A stretch of 64,000 nt of DNA from Sphingomonas sp. (GTDB lineage Bacteria; Pseudomonadota; Alphaproteobacteria; Sphingomonadales; Sphingomonadaceae), in NCBI RefSeq assembly GCF_017744835.1, contig NZ_JAGIAM010000001.1, positions 1,212,243 through 1,276,242 on the forward strand, given 5' to 3'. Each line of letters opens with the position of its first letter. The stretch's first letter is position 1. Both the position numbers and the translations under genes were made by a program. Positions 50,037-60,216 of the stretch are shown one piece after another. A model generated the notes under the pieces. It was not told the origin of the DNA, did not search any database, and was given only the letters and a program-made list of their open reading frames with translations.

Positions 50037-53000
50037 GCCGTGGCCTCCGGAGGATTGCGCCGCACGCGCTCGCGCAGGGCCTTGAACCCGTCGCGTACGC
50101 CGCGGCGGACGAGCACGAAGAACAGCGGGATGTAGAAGATCGCCAGCACCGTCGCGGTCAGCATGCCGCCGATCACGGCGGTGCCGATCGCGATGCGGCT
50201 GTTGGCGCCTGCACCGGTCGAGATCGCCAGCGGCAGCACGCCGAAGATGAAGGCGAGGCTGGTCATCAGGATCGGCCGCAGGCGGATGCGCGCGGCCTCG
50301 AGCGCGGCGTCGATGATCCGCGCGCCGCGCTTCTCGGCCTGCTCGGCGAACTCGATCATCAGGATCGCGTTCTTCGCCGCCAGGCCCATGGTCGTGAGCA
50401 GGCCGATCTGCAGATAGACGTCGTTCTGCAGCCCGCGCAGCGTCACTGCGAACACCGCGCCGACAAGGCCGAGCGGAATGACGAGCAGCACCGCGGCGGG
50501 GACCGACCAGCTCTCGTAGAGCGCGGCGAGGCACAGGAACACGACCAGCAGCGACACCGCATAGAGGTACGGCGCCTGGCCCGACGACAGCCGCTCCTGG
50601 AACGACAGCCCCGACCAGGCGACGCTGGTGCCCGGGATCTGCGCGGCGAGCTTCTCCATCCGCCGCATCGCCTCGCCCGAGCTGGTGCCCGGCGCGGCCT
50701 GGCCCTGGATCTCGAACGCGGGGATGCCCTGGAAGCGCGACATGGTCGTCGGCGCGGTCGCCCAGCTCGTCTGCGCGAAGGACGAGAAGGGCGCCATCTC
50801 GCCGTCGCGCGAGCGGACGAACCACTCGTTGATGTTCTCGGGGCTCGCGCGGAACTGCGCGTCGCCCTGGACATAGACGCGCTTGACGCGGCCGCGGTCG
50901 ATGAAGTCGTTAACGTAGCGCCCGCCCCAGGCCGTCGACAGCGTCGAGTTGACGTCGCCCTGGTTCAGCCCCAGCGCCGACAGCTTCTGCTGGTCGATGT
51001 CGACCTTGAGCGTCGCCACGTCGGGCAGGTCCGAGAGCCGCACCTGCGCCAGCATCGGATCGTTGTTCGCCTCGGCCAGCAGCTTGTCGCGCGCCGCGAG
51101 GAACTGCTCGCGCGACATGCCGCTCGAATTCTGCAGCTGCATGGTGAAGCCGCTCGACTGGCCGAGCCCGCGGATTGCCGGCGGCACCAGCGCGAAGACC
51201 TGCGCGTCGCGGAAGTTGCGGAACGCGCCCGCCGCACGCTGGACGATCGCCTCGGCGCCATTCTCCCTGCCGTGGCGCTCGGACCAGTCGGCGAGGTTGA
51301 TGAAGCCCTGGCCGGTGTTCTGGCCGCTCGCGCCGCCGCCGCCACCGCCGCCGGTGACGGTGAACATCGTCGCGGTGTTCTTGCCTTCCTGCTCCATGAA
51401 ATAGCGCTCGACCGCCTTCTGCACTTCCTGCGTGCGGCTCTGGGTCGCGCCGGCGGGCAGGCGGAACTGCACCGACACCGCGCCCTGGTCCTCGGTCGGC
51501 AGGAAGCCGGTCGGCAGCCGCGTGAACAGCGCCACGAGCAGCGCGCAGACCAGCAGGTAGATCAGCAGGAACAGCCACTTGCGGTTGACCACGGTGGACA
51601 CCGTCTGCGTGTAGCGCTGCACGCCGCGATCGAAGTTGGTGTTGAAGCCGTCGCGTGCCTTCGCGAAGAAGCGCCCCACGGCGGGGAAGCGCCGCTCCAC
51701 CCAGCCATTATGCTCCTGGCTCTTCTTCTTGAGCAGCGTCGCGGTCAGCGCCGGCGTCAGGATCAGCGCGACCATCACCGACAGCACCATCGCCGAGACG
51801 ATCGTCACCGAGAATTGCCGGTAGATCACCCCGGTCGAGCCGCCGAAGAAGGCCATCGGCAGGAACACCGCCGAGAGCACCAGCGCGATGCCGACCAGCG
51901 CCATCTGGATCTGGTCCATCGACCGGATCGTCGCCTCGCGCGGACCGAGCTCGGGGTCCTCCTCCATCAATCGCTCGACGTTCTCGACCACGACGATCGC
52001 GTCGTCGACGAGCATGCCGATCGCCAGCACCAGCCCGAACAGAGTCAGCGTGTTGATCGAGAAGCCCAGCGCATAGAAGACCGCGAAGGTGCCGAGCAGC
52101 ACCACCGGCACCGCGATGAACGGGATCAGCGTCGCGCGCACGCTCTGCAGGAAGATGAACATCACGATCACCACCAGGATGATCGCCTCGACCAGCGTCT
52201 TCACCACTTCCTCGATCGAGAGCTTGATGAAGGCGGTCGTGTCGTTGGCATAGGCGTATTTGAAGCCCGCCGGGAAGCCGCGCGAAATGTCCTCGACCTT
52301 GGCCTTGACCAGCTCGGCGGTCTCGAGCGCGTCGGCGCCGGGGGCCAGGCTGATCGCGATGCCCGCGCCCGGATGGCCGTTGACGCGGCTCACGGCGTTG
52401 TAGCTCTCGGCGCCCAGCTCAATGCGCGCGACATCGCTCAGCAGCACGTTGGCGCCGCTCGCCTCGGTCTTGAGGATGATCTGGCGGAACTGCTCGGGCG
52501 TCTGCAGGCGCGACTGGGCGGTCACCGTCGCGTTGAGCATCTGCGTCGGCGGCTGCGGCTGGCCGCCGATCTCGCCGGCGGCGACTTCGGTGTTCTGCGC
52601 CTGGATCGCGCTGATCACGTCGCTCGGCATCAGCGAATAGCTCGCCAGCCGGTCGGGGTTCAGCCAGATGCGCATCGCATAGGGCGCGCCGAACACATTG
52701 GTGTCGCCCACGCCCGGCACGCGCGCGAGCGGGTCCTGCAGGTTCGACGCCAGCCAGTCGGACACGTCCTGGTTGGTGCGCTTGTCGGTCTCGTCATAGA
52801 CGCCGACGATCATCAGGAAGTCGGGATTCGACTTGGTGACGCGCAGCCCCTGCTGCTGCACCTGCTGCGGCAGGCGCGACAGTGCCTGCTGTACCTGGTT
52901 CTGCACCTGCACCTGGGCGATATCGGGATCGGTGCCCTTCTCGAACGTCGCCGAGATGTTCACCTGTCCGCGCGACGTCGACGAGGAGCTGAAATAGATC

Positions 53001-53224
53001 AGCCCGTCGATGCCGGTGAGCTGCTGCTCGATCACCTGGGTGACCGAATTCTGCACCGTCTCGGCAGAGGCGCCCGGATAGGAGGCGCGGATGTTGACCT
53101 GCGGCGGCGCGACGTCTGGATATTGCGCGATCGGCAGCGACATGATCGCGCCCACGCCCATCAGCATCACGATGATCGCGATCACCCAGGCGAAGATCGG
53201 GCGATCGATGAATATGCGAGACAT
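50033..53224 (-). CDS. RND multidrug efflux pump, inner-membrane subunit (HAE1/AcrB type)
   Basis: 1063 residues, the full AcrB length. SRIFIDRPIFAWVIAIIVMLMG opens helix 1. Two large periplasmic loops are present, and GMLVDDAIVVVENVERLM (about 402-419) in helix 4 contains the paired Asp of the proton relay; a Lys near 940 in GLAAKNAILMIEF completes it. LLDEVV-like porter motifs and the C-terminal helix set look intact. A Gly/Ser-rich insertion (GGGGGGGASGQNTGQ, about 632-646) lies in the second porter loop. Substrates are unknown; HAE1 members export lipophilic drugs, bile salts and dyes. Starts 6 bases after the adaptor stop. Confidence 0.93.
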   Translation of the reverse strand: MSRIFIDRPIFAWVIAIIVMLMGVGAIMSLPIAQYPDVAPPQVNIRASYPGASAETVQNSVTQVIEQQLTGIDGLIYFSSSSTSRGQVNISATFEKGTDPDIAQVQVQNQVQQALSRLPQQVQQQGLRVTKSNPDFLMIVGVYDETDKRTNQDVSDWLASNLQDPLARVPGVGDTNVFGAPYAMRIWLNPDRLASYSLMPSDVISAIQAQNTEVAAGEIGGQPQPPTQMLNATVTAQSRLQTPEQFRQIILKTEASGANVLLSDVARIELGAESYNAVSRVNGHPGAGIAISLAPGADALETAELVKAKVEDISRGFPAGFKYAYANDTTAFIKLSIEEVVKTLVEAIILVVIVMFIFLQSVRATLIPFIAVPVVLLGTFAVFYALGFSINTLTLFGLVLAIGMLVDDAIVVVENVERLMEEDPELGPREATIRSMDQIQMALVGIALVLSAVFLPMAFFGGSTGVIYRQFSVTIVSAMVLSVMVALILTPALTATLLKKKSQEHNGWVERRFPAVGRFFAKARDGFNTNFDRGVQRYTQTVSTVVNRKWLFLLIYLLVCALLVALFTRLPTGFLPTEDQGAVSVQFRLPAGATQSRTQEVQKAVERYFMEQEGKNTATMFTVTGGGGGGGASGQNTGQGFINLADWSERHGRENGAEAIVQRAAGAFRNFRDAQVFALVPPAIRGLGQSSGFTMQLQNSSGMSREQFLAARDKLLAEANNDPMLAQVRLSDLPDVATLKVDIDQQKLSALGLNQGDVNSTLSTAWGGRYVNDFIDRGRVKRVYVQGDAQFRASPENINEWFVRSRDGEMAPFSSFAQTSWATAPTTMSRFQGIPAFEIQGQAAPGTSSGEAMRRMEKLAAQIPGTSVAWSGLSFQERLSSGQAPYLYAVSLLVVFLCLAALYESWSVPAAVLLVIPLGLVGAVFAVTLRGLQNDVYLQIGLLTTMGLAAKNAILMIEFAEQAEKRGARIIDAALEAARIRLRPILMTSLAFIFGVLPLAISTGAGANSRIAIGTAVIGGMLTATVLAIFYIPLFFVLVRRGVRDGFKALRERVRRNPPEATA

Positions 53225-53230
53225 GCCGGA

Positions 53231-54460
53231 TCAGCCGCCCTTCTTGGTGGCGCCGCCCTGCGCGCCCTGGCCGCGCTTGGGCGCCTCGATGCGCTGCGGA
53301 GCGGTATAGGGTACGGGGCGGATCTCGGCGTCGTTGCGCAGGTTCGCGGTGCCCTGCACGATCACCTTGTCGCCGGGGGCGAGACCCTGGGTCACCACCC
53401 AGTTGGCGCCCAGCGTGCGCTCGGCGACGACCGAGCGCGCCACGGCGCGGTTGCCCGGGCCGACGACGAAGACGGTGGCGTTGCCGCGCGGATCGCGCGC
53501 GACGCCTGCCTGCGGCACCAGGATCGCGCGGGTGTTGATCGCCTGGTCGAAGATCGCGCGGGCGAACATGCCGGGAAGCAGCAGCCCCTCGGGATTGGGG
53601 AAGCGCGCGCGCAGCGTCACGGTGCCGGTGTTGGCGTTGACCATCACTTCGGCGAATTCGACCGTGCCGGAATAGCCATAGTCGCTGCCGTCCTCGAGCT
53701 TCAGGTGCACGGTCGCGCTCGCCGGCGCGACTCCGCCCTTGGCCAGCGCCTTGCGCATCGAGAGCATGTCGGCGCTCGACTGCTGGATGTCGACGAAGAT
53801 CGGGTCGAGCCGCTGGATCACCGCCAGCGGCTCGCCCTGGTTGGCGGTGACCAGCGCGCCCTCGGTCACCAGCGATCGGCCGATTCGGCCGGTGATCGGC
53901 GCGGGGACTCGCGTGAAGCGCAGGTTGATCTGCGCGGTGCGCAGTTGCGCGCCGTTCTGCGCCACCGCGGCCTGCGCCTGGCGCGCCTGGGCGGCGGCGT
54001 CGGTATAGTCCTGCTTGCTGACTGCCTCCATCTCGGCGAGCGGGCGGTAGCGCTGGGCGCGGACCTGCGCCGCCTCGGCGCTGGCGCGCGCGCTCTGGAG
54101 GTTGGCCGAGGCCTGGGCGGCCTGGGCCTGATAGAGGCTCGGGTCGATCTGGTAGAGCGTCTGGCCGGCGCGGACGAGCGAGCCTTCGCGGAACAGCCGC
54201 TTCTGGACGATGCCCGCCACCTGCGGGCGCACTTCGGAAGTCTGGAACGCCGTCACCCGGCCCGCCAGCTCGGCGGTCACCGGCACGTCGGCCGCCTGCA
54301 CCACCACATAGCCGACCTGCGCCGGTCCGCTCGGTCCGCGGCCCTTCTTCTCGGCCTGGCCTCCGCCGGAGCAGGAGGCGAGGAGCATTGCAGAGGCAAG
54401 AGCCGTCGCGGCAATGACGGTGCGCGTCCGGCGTGAGAAGGTCGGAGGATTGGCTCGCAA
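53231..54460 (-). CDS. RND efflux periplasmic adaptor (membrane-fusion protein)
   Basis: About 409 residues from a TTG at 54460; a TTG at 54502 gives 423 and neither start has a strong ribosome-binding site. The start is a judgement based on signal length. A lipoprotein signal ends in lipobox LASC. The barrel-sandwich/lipoyl halves (VTAFQTSEVRPQVAGIVQKRLFREGSLVRAGQTLYQID and PITGRIGRSLVTEGALVTANQG) flank a coiled coil rich in Ala, Gln and Arg (about 95-165). The C-terminal beta-barrel follows, with a Gly/Lys-rich tail (GAQGGATKKGG). It heads the tripartite operon; no TetR- or MarR-type regulator is adjacent. Confidence 0.9.
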   Translation of the reverse strand: MRANPPTFSRRTRTVIAATALASAMLLASCSGGGQAEKKGRGPSGPAQVGYVVVQAADVPVTAELAGRVTAFQTSEVRPQVAGIVQKRLFREGSLVRAGQTLYQIDPSLYQAQAAQASANLQSARASAEAAQVRAQRYRPLAEMEAVSKQDYTDAAAQARQAQAAVAQNGAQLRTAQINLRFTRVPAPITGRIGRSLVTEGALVTANQGEPLAVIQRLDPIFVDIQQSSADMLSMRKALAKGGVAPASATVHLKLEDGSDYGYSGTVEFAEVMVNANTGTVTLRARFPNPEGLLLPGMFARAIFDQAINTRAILVPQAGVARDPRGNATVFVVGPGNRAVARSVVAERTLGANWVVTQGLAPGDKVIVQGTANLRNDAEIRPVPYTAPQRIEAPKRGQGAQGGATKKGG

Positions 54461-54587
54461 TTCGTTGATCCGCTCTGCGCGCCCGCCGGGGAGCGGACGC
54501 AATTCAGTCCGAAACCCGCCCCATAGACCGCGGGTTGCGCGGCTTCTATCGAAGAAATGTATCAGATTATGTCAGGGTCTGCTCGGA

Positions 54588-54713
54588 AATGCGCGGAAGG
54601 GTGCATTTCGAAGCGGCACCGGCCCGCTCCCCACCCGGCCACCCAACGGCAGTATCATATGGGTGGCCGGGTGGGGGAGCGGGCCGGTGCCGCAATGCGC
54701 CGAAGGGCGCATT
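54588..54713. repeat. Nested hairpin array: 33-bp inverted repeat flanked by two 20-base direct repeats
   Basis: Left and right 20-mers (54588-54607, AATGCGCGGAAGGGTGCATT; 54694-54713, AATGCGCCGAAGGGCGCATT) are direct repeats, 18 of 20 identical; each folds into its own small stem. Between them, 54613-54645 and 54660-54693 are near-perfect inverse copies (one extra G) around a 14-base loop ACGGCAGTATCAT-type. This is the largest uninterrupted hairpin in the window. Confidence 0.75.
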
Positions 54714-54740
54714 CCCGAACAGGGCTCCCGGACATGCGAA

Positions 54741-54768
54741 AGGCCGCCTCCCTTGCGGAAGACGGCCT
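54741..54768 (-). terminator. Terminator-like hairpin after the 23-codon ORF
   Basis: AGGCCGTCTTCC, loop GCAA, GGGAGGCGGCCT (12-bp stem with two G-U pairs) followed by TTCGC on the minus strand, 45 bases past the small ORF stop. A second hairpin, GCCGCT/AGCGGC, lies between the ORF and this stem and could act as an alternative fold. Confidence 0.55.
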
Positions 54769-54813
54769 CTCCATTGCCGGCCGCTGCGGCGAGCGGCGTG
54801 CTACTTGGTGCCC

Positions 54814-54885
54814 TCAGGCAAGCGCTCCGACGGAGCGGACCGATGCCTTGCTGGGCGCCGCAGTCGGCGTGTGACAATGAGACAT
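54814..54885 (-). CDS. 23-codon small ORF with a perfect Shine-Dalgarno (possible leader peptide)
   Basis: Encodes MSHCHTPTAAPSKASVRSVG-ALA. The upstream sequence AAGGAGGTGATC (54888-54899) is a perfect complement of the 16S rRNA 3' end, with 7 bases from GGAGG to the ATG; few genes in the window have so strong a site. The codon usage is unremarkable and the peptide has no membrane segment. The terminator hairpin 45 bases downstream, and the RND operon about 350 bases further on the same strand, make a leader-peptide or attenuator role possible. It may equally be a free-standing small protein or a chance frame next to a real start. Length is too short to test by eye. Confidence 0.5.
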   Translation of the reverse strand: MSHCHTPTAAPSKASVRSVGALA

Positions 54886-54994
54886 TCGATCACCTCCTTC
54901 CATGTTGTTGAACTCGAATGACAATATGGGTGTCTCGCCGGCGAATTAAAGGGAGTGGCGCAAGTTTCGCGAACCCCTTAGTAACCCGCCCCCA

Positions 54995-56313
54995 ATGGCA
55001 CGTATCGAAACCCCCAATCGGATCCGGGGCACCCAGGACATTTTCGGCGAGGAGCAGCGCCGTTTCGCGCGCGTGCTCGAGACCTTCGACCATGTCCGCC
55101 GGCTCTATTGCTTCCAGCGGCTCGAGATCCCGATCTTCGAGGCCACCGGCGTCTTCGCGCGCTCGATGGGCGAGACCTCCGACGTCGTCTCCAAGGAGAT
55201 GTACACGTTCGAGGATCGCGGCGGCGATTCGATCACGCTGCGCCCCGAATTCACGGCCGGCATCGCGCGCGCCTATATCACCGAGGGCTGGCAGCAGTTC
55301 GCGCCGCTCAAGCTCGCGACCTCGGGCCCGGTGTTCCGCTACGAGCGCCCGCAGAAGGGCCGCTTCCGCCAGTTCCACCAGATCGACGCCGAGATCATCG
55401 GCGCACCCGAGCCCGCCGCCGACGTCGAGCTGCTCGTGCTCGCCGACCAGCTGCTCCACGAGCTGGGAATCCATGACGGCGTGACGCTCCAGCTCAACAC
55501 GCTGGGCGATGCGGAGACGCGTGACGCCTGGCGCACCGCGCTCGTCGCGCATTTCGAGGCGCACAGGTACCACCTGTCCGAGGACAGCCTGACGCGGCTC
55601 GAGAAGAACCCGATGCGCATCCTCGATTCGAAGGACCCGCGCGACCGCCCGATCGCCGACAGCGCCCCCGACATCGACGCCTACCTGACCGAGGACGCCG
55701 CGGCCTTCTTCAAGGCAGTGACCGACGGTCTCGACGCGGCGGGCGTCAAGTGGACGCGCAACAGCCGGCTGGTGCGCGGGCTCGACTATTATCGCCACAC
55801 CGCCTTCGAGTTCGTCACCGACCGGCTCGGCGCGCAGGGCACGGTGCTCGCGGGCGGGCGCTATGACGGGCTGATCGGCTCGCTCGGTGGGCCGGAGACG
55901 GCGGGCGTGGGCTGGGCGGCCGGCGTCGAGCGGCTGGCGATGCTGATCGACGAGCCGAAGGAAGCTGGCGTCGATGCAGTCGTCATTCCCATGGGAGACG
56001 CCGCTGCGGTCCGCGCGCAAGGGATCACTGCAGATCTGCGTCGCGCCGGCGTTTCTGCCGATATGGCGTTTCGGGGCAATATGAAGCGCCGGATGCAGAA
56101 AGCCGATGCTGCCGGAGCGCGTTACGTGCTCATTCTGGGTGAGGACGAACTTGCGCGAGGTGAGGTGACGGTCAAGTCGCTCAAGACCGGCGAGCAAGCC
56201 CCGATGCAACTCGGCTGGATTCCGCAAGGCGTGTTCGATCTGATCTTCGAAGACGACGCATTGGAAGAGAGCGGCGAAGCGGCTCCTCCGCTTTCCGAAC
56301 GGCTGGCGCGCGC

Positions 56314-56317
<4 letters not shown>
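54995..56317 (+). CDS. hisS: Histidyl-tRNA synthetase
   Basis: 440-residue class II synthetase. Motif 1 region [50 protein letters not shown] (residues about 46-95; cut by motif names here) includes TLRPEFT; motif 2 is [18 protein letters not shown] (about 113-130), with the FRYERPQ-GR-R-F pattern; the HisA-specific [13 protein letters not shown] (about 263-275) and motif 3 [14 protein letters not shown] (about 289-302) follow, and an anticodon-binding domain ends the chain. It overlaps prfA by ATGA (56314-56317). Confidence 0.95.
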
Positions 56318-57387
<1,070 letters not shown>

Positions 57388-57397
57388 GGCACTTTTT

Positions 57398-57510
57398 CCC
57401 CCTCCCGCTTGCGGGAGGGGGCAGGGGGTGGGCCCCCGGCCTCCTCCTCGGTTTCGGCGTGTTGTGAGCGGGGGCCCACCCCCCAGCCCCCTCCCGCAAG
57501 CGGGAGGGGG
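57398..57510. repeat. REP-like doublet between prfA and prmC
   Basis: Palindromes 57398-57421 (CCCCCTCCCGC, TT, GCGGGAGGGGG) and 57487-57510 (CCCCCTCCCGC, AA, GCGGGAGGGGG) flank an inner inverted pair CAGGGGGTGGGCCCCC and GGGGGCCCACC-type. The whole 113 bp is one large imperfect inverted repeat. Its last arm abuts the prmC GTG. Confidence 0.8.
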
Positions 57511-57511
57511 A

Positions 57512-58321
57512 GTGCGTGCCGCCCTCGTCGCGGCCACCCGCACCCTCACCCCCATCTCCGACACCCCCCGTCTCGACGCCGAGCTGCTAATGGCGCACGC
57601 CCTCGACACCACCCGCGACCAACTGCTGCTCCGCCACCTCGACGACGTCGTGCCCGCCGGCTTCGACGCGCTGATCCGGCGCCGCCTCGCGCACGAGCCG
57701 GTCGCGTACATCACCGGCACGCGCGCCTTCTGGACGATCGATCTCCAGGTCGGCCCCGGCGCGCTGGTGCCGCGGCCCGACAGCGAGACGCTGCTCGAGG
57801 CGGCGGTCGAATTCTTCGGCACGCGCGCGCCCACCCGCATCCTCGATCTCGGCACCGGACCCGGCACGCTGCTGCTCGCTGCGCTCGACCAATGGCCCGA
57901 GGCGCAGGGTCTCGGCATCGACGCGTCGGAGAAGGCGCTCGGCTATGCCCGTGCCAATGCCGAGCGGCTCGGCATGGCGTCGCGCGCCGAATTCCGCCTC
58001 GGTGACTGGGCCGGGGGGGTCGAGGGTCGCTTCGACCTGATCCTCGCCAACCCGCCCTATATCGGCACCGACGAGCCGCTCCCGCCGGAGGTGCGCGAGC
58101 ACGAGCCGGCGTCCGCGCTCTTCGCCGGCGCCGACGGGCTCGACGATTATCGCCGCATCATTCCCGAGCTTCCGCGGCTGCTCGCGCCCGGCGGCTGCGC
58201 GCTGCTCGAGATCGGCCATACCCAGGCCGAAGCGGTTTCTTCGCTGGCGGCGGAACAGGGACTCAGCCCGCGCGTCTATAAGGATCTGGGCGACCGTCCC
58301 CGCGCGATACGGCTTACTTGA
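57512..58321 (+). CDS. prmC: Peptide chain release factor N5-glutamine methyltransferase
   Basis: 269 residues from a GTG at 57512, one base after the REP doublet; its G-rich arm (GCGGGAGGGGG) is the only possible ribosome-binding site. PRLDAELLMAHAL (about 19-31) is the usual PrmC helix, LDLGTGPGTLLLAAL (about 110-124) the SAM loop, and Asn180-Pro-Pro-Tyr (LANPPYIGTDEPLP) the glutamine-binding motif. It methylates the GGQ glutamine of RF1 and RF2, and prfA lies just upstream. A longer frame upstream is only the repeat read through. Confidence 0.9.
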   Translation: MRAALVAATRTLTPISDTPRLDAELLMAHALDTTRDQLLLRHLDDVVPAGFDALIRRRLAHEPVAYITGTRAFWTIDLQVGPGALVPRPDSETLLEAAVEFFGTRAPTRILDLGTGPGTLLLAALDQWPEAQGLGIDASEKALGYARANAERLGMASRAEFRLGDWAGGVEGRFDLILANPPYIGTDEPLPPEVREHEPASALFAGADGLDDYRRIIPELPRLLAPGGCALLEIGHTQAEAVSSLAAEQGLSPRVYKDLGDRPRAIRLT

Positions 58322-58575
58322 AAGCCGGCTCGCGCGTCCCATATTTCTGCTTGGAGATTGGTGCTGCACGGGCTAAGAACGGCGCCGGGGCAAGGCACTT
58401 TCAACCAAGTCGTTGAAATTTGGGGCTGTGGCCCACTCCAAGTCATGCGAGCCGCTGCAGTCCGGCGGCCATGGCGAGCGGTAGCGCCGGTGTCCGGCCC
58501 TGCCGCATTTGTAACGTGCATCCGGGACCGAGTGGATCGACGGACGGCTTAAACAGACAGGACAGACAGACCTTG

Positions 58576-59304
<729 letters not shown>

Positions 59305-59335
59305 TCGCCGGGCGCGCCATTCGCTGAAAACCAAG

Positions 59336-59371
59336 CATCCTCCTCCGCCACCCGGCGGGGGAGGATGTTTT
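59336..59371 (+). terminator. Intrinsic terminator after the DUF4167 gene
   Basis: CATCCTCCTCCGCC (59336-59349), loop ACCC, GGCGGGGGAGGATG (59354-59367), 14-bp stem with one G-U pair, then TTTT. It is the cleanest plus-strand terminator in the window. Confidence 0.85.
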
Positions 59372-59374
59372 CGT

Positions 59375-59674
59375 TCAGTCGAGGTCGACCTCGCCCTTCA
59401 GCCGGTCCTCGACGCGCTCGTCATGGCCGGTGCCCGAACTCAGGAACATCAGCCTCATCAGCGCGGCGGTGAGCATCATCGTCAGGAATACGCCCAGGAA
59501 GGTGGCGCTCGCCGTCACGAAGTTGAGCTCGCCCAGCGACCAATAGAGCACGCCGTCCGCGATCAGCGCAGTGGCGAGCGACACCAGCGCCATCCAGGCG
59601 AGGATGCGGCGGAACCGCCCCCAGGCGAAGGCGGCATATTCGGGGTCGTCGAGGTCGCGGCGATCCTCTTCCAT
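59375..59674 (-). CDS. Small two-helix membrane protein, unknown function
   Basis: 99 residues from the ATG at 59674. An acidic N-terminus (MEEDRRDLDDPEYAAFAWGRFRRIL) precedes two hydrophobic segments (about 28-48 and 56-77: ALVSLATALIADGVLYWSL and FVTASATFLGVFLTMMLTAALM), followed by an acidic tail. The pattern suggests an inner-membrane hairpin with both ends cytosolic. I do not recognise a family; it is probably conserved in sphingomonads. It is divergent from the CBS-domain gene with 65 bases between starts. Confidence 0.7.
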   Translation of the reverse strand: MEEDRRDLDDPEYAAFAWGRFRRILAWMALVSLATALIADGVLYWSLGELNFVTASATFLGVFLTMMLTAALMRLMFLSSGTGHDERVEDRLKGEVDLD

Positions 59675-59739
59675 GGCTTTGCAATTGGGGGCGATTCGTG
59701 GGAGAAACAACCGCCTGAACCCGAAAGCGGAGACGAGCG

Positions 59740-60168
59740 ATGACGATCGCGGCAATCCTGGGGGGCAAGGGGCACGAAGTCGTCTCGATCGACGGCGACC
59801 ACAAGGTGTCCGAAGCCGTGGCACTGCTCGCCACGCGGCGGATCGGCGCAGTGCCGGTGATGCAAAGCGGCGCCGTCGTCGGCGTCTTTTCAGAACGCGA
59901 CGTGATCTACGGCCTCGAGCGCGAGGGCGCCGCCGCGCTCGATCGCCAGGTGCGCGAAGTGATGACTTCGCCGGCGATCACGGTCGATCCGGGCGAATCG
60001 GTGCTCGCCGCGCTCGCGCTGATGACGAAGCGGCGCGTGCGCCACTTGCCGGTGCTCGAAGGCGGACGGTGCGTCGGCATCGTCTCGATCGGCGATCTGG
60101 TGAAGTACAGGATCGAACGGATCGAGTCCGAGGCGGAGGCGATGCGCGCCTATATCCAGGCGGTGTGA
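59740..60168 (+). CDS. CBS-domain pair protein
   Basis: 142 residues, almost only two CBS domains in a Bateman module. The first runs about 15-65 (SEAVALLATRRIGAVPVMQSGAVVGVFSERDVIYGL) and the second about 78-135 (EVMTSPAITVDPGESVLAALALMTKRRVRHLPVLEGGRCVGIVSIGDLVKY). Such pairs bind adenosine nucleotides or SAM and sense energy state or regulate partner proteins. No effector or enzyme domain is attached. The partner is unknown; a divergent two-helix membrane protein gene shares its upstream region. Confidence 0.88.
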   Translation: MTIAAILGGKGHEVVSIDGDHKVSEAVALLATRRIGAVPVMQSGAVVGVFSERDVIYGLEREGAAALDRQVREVMTSPAITVDPGESVLAALALMTKRRVRHLPVLEGGRCVGIVSIGDLVKYRIERIESEAEAMRAYIQAV

Positions 60169-60216
60169 CGCGAGGCCCCGCCGCCGCCGGAAGACGGCGG
60201 CGAGGCCCGCGGCAGG

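Larger units (their letters stand above)
54461..54994. other. Structured intergenic region between the efflux adaptor and hisS
   Basis: 534 bases without a conventional gene. From right to left it holds the hisS leader, a 23-codon ORF with a perfect Shine-Dalgarno, a terminator-like hairpin, two copies of a 20-base hairpin flanking one near-perfect 33-bp inverted repeat, and about 130 bases leading to the adaptor start. The longer open frames through the palindromes carry no recognisable family. Confidence 0.6.

Noticed and set aside
54535..54921. Plus-strand frames of 100-165 codons through the palindromes before hisS
   Set aside because: They translate the inverted repeat and its surroundings, have no ribosome-binding site or family match, and overlap the better minus-strand signals.
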